From Coenobita brevimanus (Eukaryota; Arthropoda; Malacostraca; Decapoda; Coenobitidae), in the NCBI GenBank assembly GCA_032717465.1, contig CM064697.1, positions 4,098,501-4,162,500 of the forward strand: DNA of 64,000 nucleotides, given 5' to 3'. A model generated the notes under the pieces. The model did no database searches. It was not told where the DNA came from and saw only the letters and a list, made by a program, of their open reading frames with translations. Position 1 is the first letter of the stretch, and the number at the start of each line of letters is the position of its first letter. Shown in pieces: positions 58,380 through 64,000 of this stretch. The position numbers and the translations under genes were made by a program.

Positions 58380-58560
58380 GAGAGTGGGGGTGGTGTGTGG
58401 GGGTCTTCGAGTCTTCAAGCCGAGGTCATGGTGGGGGTGGTTACTGCGGGCGGCGGCGACGGCGGAAGAGGCACTGTGGGCGCGGCAACAGCTGCTGAGG
58501 GGGGCGGGGACCTCGAGCGCTCACCACACCGCCTCCACACATTTTGCCTGTCACAAAGAA
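58380..58560 (-). promoter_or_regulatory. CpG-rich patch: candidate promoter or 5'UTR exon of the CCCH gene
   Basis: A GC-rich, CpG-containing island of about 180 bp stands out in AT-rich DNA two kilobases upstream of the CCCH start codon. Because the ATG exon begins with an acceptor, a 5' noncoding exon must lie upstream. This patch, which has a GTGAGC donor on the minus strand at about 58,524, is the best candidate. No TATA box is evident. Confidence 0.35.
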
Positions 58561-58619
58561 ATAATGCTGGTTAATCAGGAAGTAGTTGCTAGCATAAGAA
58601 GTTTCATAAACATTTTCAT

Positions 58620-58775
58620 CTATCAATCCATCCTATCTCCCTATCTATTGCCATAAGTCTAAATCCTGTAAGGGGTGGCTACTAACAAATCGACTCCATG
58701 TTGCCCTGTCCCCCGCCATTTCACTGCCCTGCTCCCAGCTCACATCCCTTTCTCATATACCTCTCCACTTCAATG
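58620..58775 (-). mobile_element. RTE-A 3' fragment
   Basis: TATCTATTGCCATAAGTCTA, ATCCTGTAAGGGGTGGCTAC, CATATACCTCTCCACTTCA. The last ~150 bp of RTE-A on the minus strand. Confidence 0.72.
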
Positions 58776-59179
58776 TTTGCTATTATTCTGAGATTTGTGA
58801 CTGTTTATCTACAGCCTGACACTATATCATCTCTCACCTGAGGAAGAAACAGCTGTAACAAAGCAGCTCATAGTTCTAACTGGACTTCATTTGCAATCAT
58901 CCCCTTCAGTCAGAGATATTTTTTTTTAATTTGGCTACTTCAGAAAACACACCTTCAGAAAATAGGAACTATTGGTTTGCATGTATGGACATGGCATTCA
59001 TTTAATTTTAAAACTTTCTCCAGAAAGCATGATAGAGGAGGAGAAGATATGCACACACCACTCTCTTGTACATGCCCTCTTGAAAATACAGTTTAAGTTT
59101 CTTTTACACCTGAAGGCTATGAAGATGCGAGCAATGTCACAAGTAGGTAATGGTTGGCAAAAGTACATATGAGACAAGA

Positions 59180-60110
59180 CATGATTATAAAGAAAAGCAC
59201 TGGCAACTTTGGAATGGGAAGAAAGGAGGTTAATAACAAGAGAGGCTCAAAAAAGGTAGTGACAGTACAGGATGGGGGGAAAAAAAGGGGGTGGGGTGGG
59301 GGGAGGAAGCAGACAAAGTGAAGGATAAGGAAAAGGGTGAGAAGTATTACAATGCAGGGTTGTACTGGTGCTAATACAGGTGATAATAAGCTAAGGACTC
59401 CTAAGGAACATAAGGAGGGGTGGATGTGAGTGAGGATGACAGAAATGTGAGGAGGACTGAACATGTGTAAGTGGGTAAGGGACAGTGACAGAAGTGAAAG
59501 TAAGGATGAGGGGGGGGAGAAGGTGGAAGGAAGTGGAGTATGGGAACATGGGTGAGACCAAGTGAAGAAGGGAGGTGGAGAGAGATGGAGATGAGTAGAA
59601 ATGGGTTCATACTCTCTAGTCAGTTAAGGAGGCTCCTTAACACCTCTTCCTTAGTAATTTACTTTTGGATATGGTTGGTTAATATGTTTTTGTACCATAT
59701 TTATGCAGAGTATTGCAATATTGGAAGGACTTATGTGACACACAAGAGGAAAGTAAGGTGTAATAAATAAAATAGAATGCTTAAGAAAATGAGTGAGGGA
59801 GCTTCCTCGACTGACGAGAATATGGGCCACGGGGACTGGGAGCAATGGGAATGAAAGCAAGTGAGGAAGGGTGACAGTGATGGGAGGTGAGAAGGAGTGA
59901 GTGAGAGGAGGCAAGAAGGAGTGAGTGAGAGGAGGCAAGAAGGAGTGAGTGGGTGGAGGCAAGGAGGAGTGAGTGAGGGGAAGAGGAAAGGGGTGAGTAA
60001 AGGGATGTGGAAAGGGGTGAATATTGTGAGAGGAGCTGGAATGGTGTGACAGTGAAAAGTGTACACAGGAGTACAAAGGAGAGCAAACAGCAACAGCCTT
60101 ATTAGTTCAT
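59180..60110. repeat. Purine-rich (plus-strand) low-complexity tract
   Basis: Long G/A-dominated sequence on the plus strand. It contains a 24-bp minisatellite (unit GAAGGAGTGAGTGAGAGGAG-GCAA) of about four copies at 59,888-59,983. Open frames on the minus strand here are compositional artefacts (Pro/Leu/Ser-rich). Confidence 0.7.
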
Positions 60111-60729
60111 TCAAGACTATTTGTTACAGGATTATAATTAATGTAACTATTCTATTTGTCAAGGACAAGGACCAGAAAGCAGGAAGGCTTCCCCCCCCTC
60201 ACCAAACCCTCTGGCTGTAGCCAGCAAGAAATAGTGAGAAGGAACATCATGCAGCATAGAAAAGCTATCATGGAAATTTCATAGGAAAAAGATGAAACAA
60301 AACCATAAACTATTTCAACCTGCAAGGGACACACATTTAGTTATCTCAAAGAACATGTTGTTGTTCTAGGTTACTGGTAAGCCCTCCATGTTTTGGATTG
60401 TAAGACATTTTAATTTAATATACATGCTTTGCCGTGGATTAAAATTTAGACAATATTTATCCATGCATAAAGAGGCAACTTCTTCCATATATTTAAAACT
60501 CTATTGAAGAAATGTTTAGCTTCATGGGAGTGGAATGCTTGCCATCAATTTTATGGCCACACCATCAAGTATAATTCAACCAATCTACTGTGAAGTAATT
60601 TTTGACGGCCAAATTACCATGTCCTTTGAATATTTTGTATAATGGTGCTTGAATTAAATCTCCCTGTAGTCTACATTTTATTAAAGTAAACAAATTCCTC
60701 TAATCACCCCTCATATCAATTATTTCTCA

Positions 60730-62195
60730 ATCTGCTGAGGTATGGGGGTGAGATTGTTGTGCAGTGGATAGGGAAGTTGTGTAGATTGGCTTGGGATGAG
60801 GGAAGGGTTCCAGAGGACTGGAAATGAGGTATAATTGTTCCTTTATAAAAGGAAAAGGGGAGACAGAAGTATGTGGTAACCATAGGGGTATTTGCCTTCT
60901 TAGTGTGACTGGAAAAATATATGGTAGAATACTCATTGATACGGTTAGGCATATGACAGACGAGCTAGTTGGAGAAGAACAAGGGGGATTTAGGAAGGGA
61001 AAAGGGTGTGTAGATAAGATATTTGGTCCAAGATGTTTAGTGGAGAAGTATCTAGAGAAGGGAAAGAAAGTGTATGCTGCCTTCATGGACTTGGAGAAAG
61101 CTTATGACAGAATAGATAGGCAAGGTAAGTGGAAGGTATTAAGAATATACGGAGTGGAGGGGAAATTGTTGAGTGCTGTGAAGAGTATGTATGAAGGAGC
61201 TAGGGTTTTGGTGCGAGTGGCTGGTGAGCTAAGTGAGTTCTTTGATCTCAATGTGGGACTGAAACAGGGTTGTGTGATGTCTCCATGGCAGTTTAATGTA
61301 TGCATGGATGGGGTTGTAAAGGAGGTGCAAGGTAGGGTAGTGGATGTGGGGGTGGCTCTAATGAATGAGGGTGAGATTTGGAAGATTCCGGTGTTGCTGT
61401 TTGCTGATGATACAGCATTGTTGAGTGAAGATGCATGGGAGTTTCAAGGTTTGGTGAATGAATTTGGGACAGTGTGTAGGAAGAGGAATCTGAAAGTTAA
61501 TGTAAACAAGAGTAAAGTAATGGTGTTTGAGAGGAATGAAGTCACAGAATGTACAGTGAGGTTGGATGGTGAGGATATGGAGAATGTGAGTGCATTCAAG
61601 TAAGTGGGTAGTGTGAAGAGTAAGGATGGAACGTTGGGGGATGAAGTGCGTGAAAGGGTACAGCAGGGAAGGAAGGTTGTTGGTTCACTGAAAGCAGTGA
61701 TGAGAAATAGGGAGGTGAGTATGGAAGTTACGAAATCACTGCATGATAGTATTGTGATCCCTACCCTGACGTATGGAAGCGAGGCGTGGACCTTGCAAGA
61801 AGGGAAAAAGTCAAGAGTGAGAGCAATGGAAATGAGTTACTTGAGAGGAGCATGTGGAGTGACATGGTGGGACAGGTTGACGAATGAAGAAGTGAAGGAA
61901 TGTTGTGGGGTGGATGTGGATGTGGTTGAGAAGATAGAGATAAATATACAGTACTAAGGTGGTTTGGACATGTGGAGAGAATGGAGAATGAAAGAATAAG
62001 AGGGTGTATGTAAGTGAGGTGGAGGGAGGGACAGACCTAGGATGAGGTGGAGGGACGAAGTTGAGAGGTATATGAGGGAAGGGGGAGTGAGTTGGGGGGA
62101 GGGTAGTCAAATGGTGGGTGACAGAGCGACTTGGAGGCGTTTTGTCTGCGGCCACCCTTTGCGGGATTAGGGCGTCAGGCTATAGATAGATAGAT
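60730..62195 (+). mobile_element. RTE-A, 5'-truncated copy
   Basis: It starts in the RT at LRYGGEIVV and includes GEEQGGFRKGKGCVDKIFGP, AFMDLEKAYDRIDRQGKWKV, GLKQGCVMSPWQFN, the catalytic FADDTALLSED and SYLRGACGVTWWDR. It ends with GGGATTAGGGCGTCAGGC and TATAGATAGATAGA. Nearly identical to the 10-13 kb copy. It has an intact four-G run at the site where that copy lost a base, but stops at 60,828, 61,602 and 61,957. Confidence 0.88.
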
Positions 62196-62289
62196 GGGTA
62201 TCATTTTTGTCACCCTTCACTGTACCCCCTCAAGTTTCTCCATATCTTTTTTATAATATGGTGACCTGAATTGGATGTAATACTCCATG

Positions 62290-62590
62290 TGAGGGTATAC
62301 TAAGGAATTATACAAAGTGAGGATGAGATGAGGGTGGTAGGCAGGAAGAGGTGGGAGGACGGGTGAGAGGAGGAAGGGTGAGAGAAGGTAGGGAGGAGGG
62401 AGGGTGTGGGGATGTGGGGGGAAAAGGAAAGGTAAGGGGTGACAGAGAGGAGGGTGGGTGAGATAATGAAGAGGGGTGAGTGAAAAGTTGACAACAGGAA
62501 GTTGGGTAAGGATGAGTGCAGTGGGGCATGGTAGAAGCAGGTGTGGGGATCCAACAATACATGAGGTAGAGTGGATGGGGAGATGTCAAC
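62290..62590. repeat. Purine-rich (G/A) low-complexity tract
   Basis: Plus strand dominated by GGGTGAG, GGAGGA and GAGAGG words without a fixed period. Matching minus-strand frames are Ser/Pro artefacts. Confidence 0.6.
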
Positions 62591-62599
62591 ACTACATGC

Positions 62600-64000
62600 A
62601 GTATTAGCCAGGCTGAGTCAGTGGACTAGTACCAGATTAACACACCACCTTCCCACACCTCACACAAGCAATACAAAATCAATCATGCATGCAATGTATT
62701 CACTGAGCAGAATCAATCAATCTCTCATTTGTAAATCTAATATAAATGTTTCTTTTATTGCAACCTATTGGGGTATATCCTCATAAATGGTCAAGAGGAG
62801 GGGTCAATGCCCATTGGTCATGATGGCACAGTAAACACCAGAGATAAGAGGTCAGTGATAGCTCATCTCCTTGTGACAAGTGGAAGTCAGGGAAAGTGGA
62901 TATGAAGAAAATCATAGAAATAGACTTTTTACGCAGAAATTCCATCTCATGTTGGATGCCAATACAAGAATTCACAAATGGTCGCCACAACACATCATCA
63001 GTCTCTTATGGGTCATAAAAATCATCTCCACCCTAATGGATTCTCCACTTCACTCTTCCACCTCCTCCAGTACAGTAGCTTCTATTTTTAAATTCCTTAT
63101 CATTTCTTTATCATTTCTGTCAACTCAATATAAGAAAAATATTATTCCCAATTAACATCTTTCAAATAAGCAAAACAAAAATGGAAACTAAAATCTGAGG
63201 TGGCTACTGTGTGTAATCAAAACAGCTATACCACCTTATGACCATGTTTCAAAATTCTACAGAATACTTTCTTCCATCAGAATTTCCCAATACTGCATAG
63301 CCTATTCAGTATGATGATGCATGTACTGTATTATTTTATACCTGCTATCTCCAGACAGCTTTGCAATGCACTGAAGAGATGATCTGTAATGATGGGTTTA
63401 GAGACAGTCTCCATTAATCCTTTTCTAACCTATGTCTCTCCCTAAGGTAAATAAAATAAGCTACAGGTAGCAAGATTGAAATAAAAAGGCATGACGGGAT
63501 TGCAAGGGTTGAAGCATGCAACCATTATATATCTCAGATGTTCACAGTAATACCAAACACTTCATAGGACAGCCTTCACTCTTGGAGGGAAGCTATGCCA
63601 TCTTCTACTTTTGATACTTTCTAAACACGTGCTATTCTACCACAAAACTTACGTTTTCCCCATAACCGGCAGCTGGTGACTTACCTGTACTGGCACCACA
63701 TGCACCAAGTCTGCCCATGCAGACAGTTCCACAAGCACAAATTACAGGTAATGTACACCACATTCCTGGTCTTTAAACACATTTCTGAACAGGCGACTTT
63801 CTCTGATACACTAAAGGACAATATTTGTGTGCAGAAAAATGGTTCCTCTGTCAATCAGAGGAAATCACCTATTCAGAATCATATGCCTAAAGACCAGGGG
63901 TGTGGTACAAGTTACTTTAGTGTACAGGCTATTTCGTGCAAGTGAGACCATCAAGTCACTACAAAATGCAGTCAGCAACAAGGAAGAGGCAAAATACAGT
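62600..64000. other. Flanking sequence, no supported feature
   Basis: AT-rich. I see no exon, RNA gene or recognisable repeat to the window end. Confidence 0.5.

Noticed and set aside
58384..58656. Plus-strand 90-codon GC-rich frame
   Set aside because: Compositional; it runs into an RTE-A fragment and has no domain or splice support.
59651..60114. Minus-strand open frames in the purine-rich tract
   Set aside because: Pro/Leu/Ser/His-rich, overlapping in all frames and caused by the 24-bp repeat and base skew.

Overview
This window is eukaryotic genomic DNA. It has long introns with GT-AG splice junctions, dense retrotransposon debris, DNA-transposon MITEs and many TA, TG and TAGA microsatellites. 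The mix of RTE-type non-LTR elements, mariner, pogo/Tigger-like and piggyBac-like elements suggests an arthropod, and a decapod crustacean is my best guess. Nothing in the sequence proves the taxon. The short-ORF landscape is almost entirely transposon fragments and shadows. I see two host genes.

Layout. (1) About 1-15,785, + strand: the last five coding exons of UQCRC2, the core protein 2 subunit of mitochondrial complex III. Its 5' exons lie upstream of the window. Its introns hold RTE fragments, a jockey-like relic, SINEs, a nearly intact antisense RTE element (about 10.2-13.4 kb), a deleted pogo/Tigger element and two short MITEs. (2) About 15.8-26.3 kb: intergenic or 3'-flanking DNA with a second deleted Tigger element, a second RTE family (17.2-20.8 kb) carrying a nested tRNA-like SINE, a SINE body, a MITE and a gene-poor AT-rich stretch. 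(3) 26,298-56,338, - strand: a ten-coding-exon gene for a protein of about 1,613 aa. It has an N-terminal helical module, a 2.8-kb acidic central exon, two tandem CCCH zinc fingers and a C-terminal basic plus polyproline region. All exon phases agree. I cannot name an ortholog. Its introns contain nested transposons. The clearest case is an RTE element at 41.9-47.5 kb, split by a mariner copy and by a TTAA-flanked piggyBac-like MITE. (4) About 56.4-64 kb: upstream DNA with a CpG-rich patch near 58.4-58.55 kb (a candidate promoter or 5'UTR exon), purine-rich low-complexity tracts and a 5'-truncated RTE copy (60.7-62.2 kb).

The two host genes are not obviously related in function. Most of the structure in the window is a record of successive transposon insertions, whose relative order can be read from nesting and target-site duplications. 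I found no prokaryote-type system, CRISPR array or defence island.
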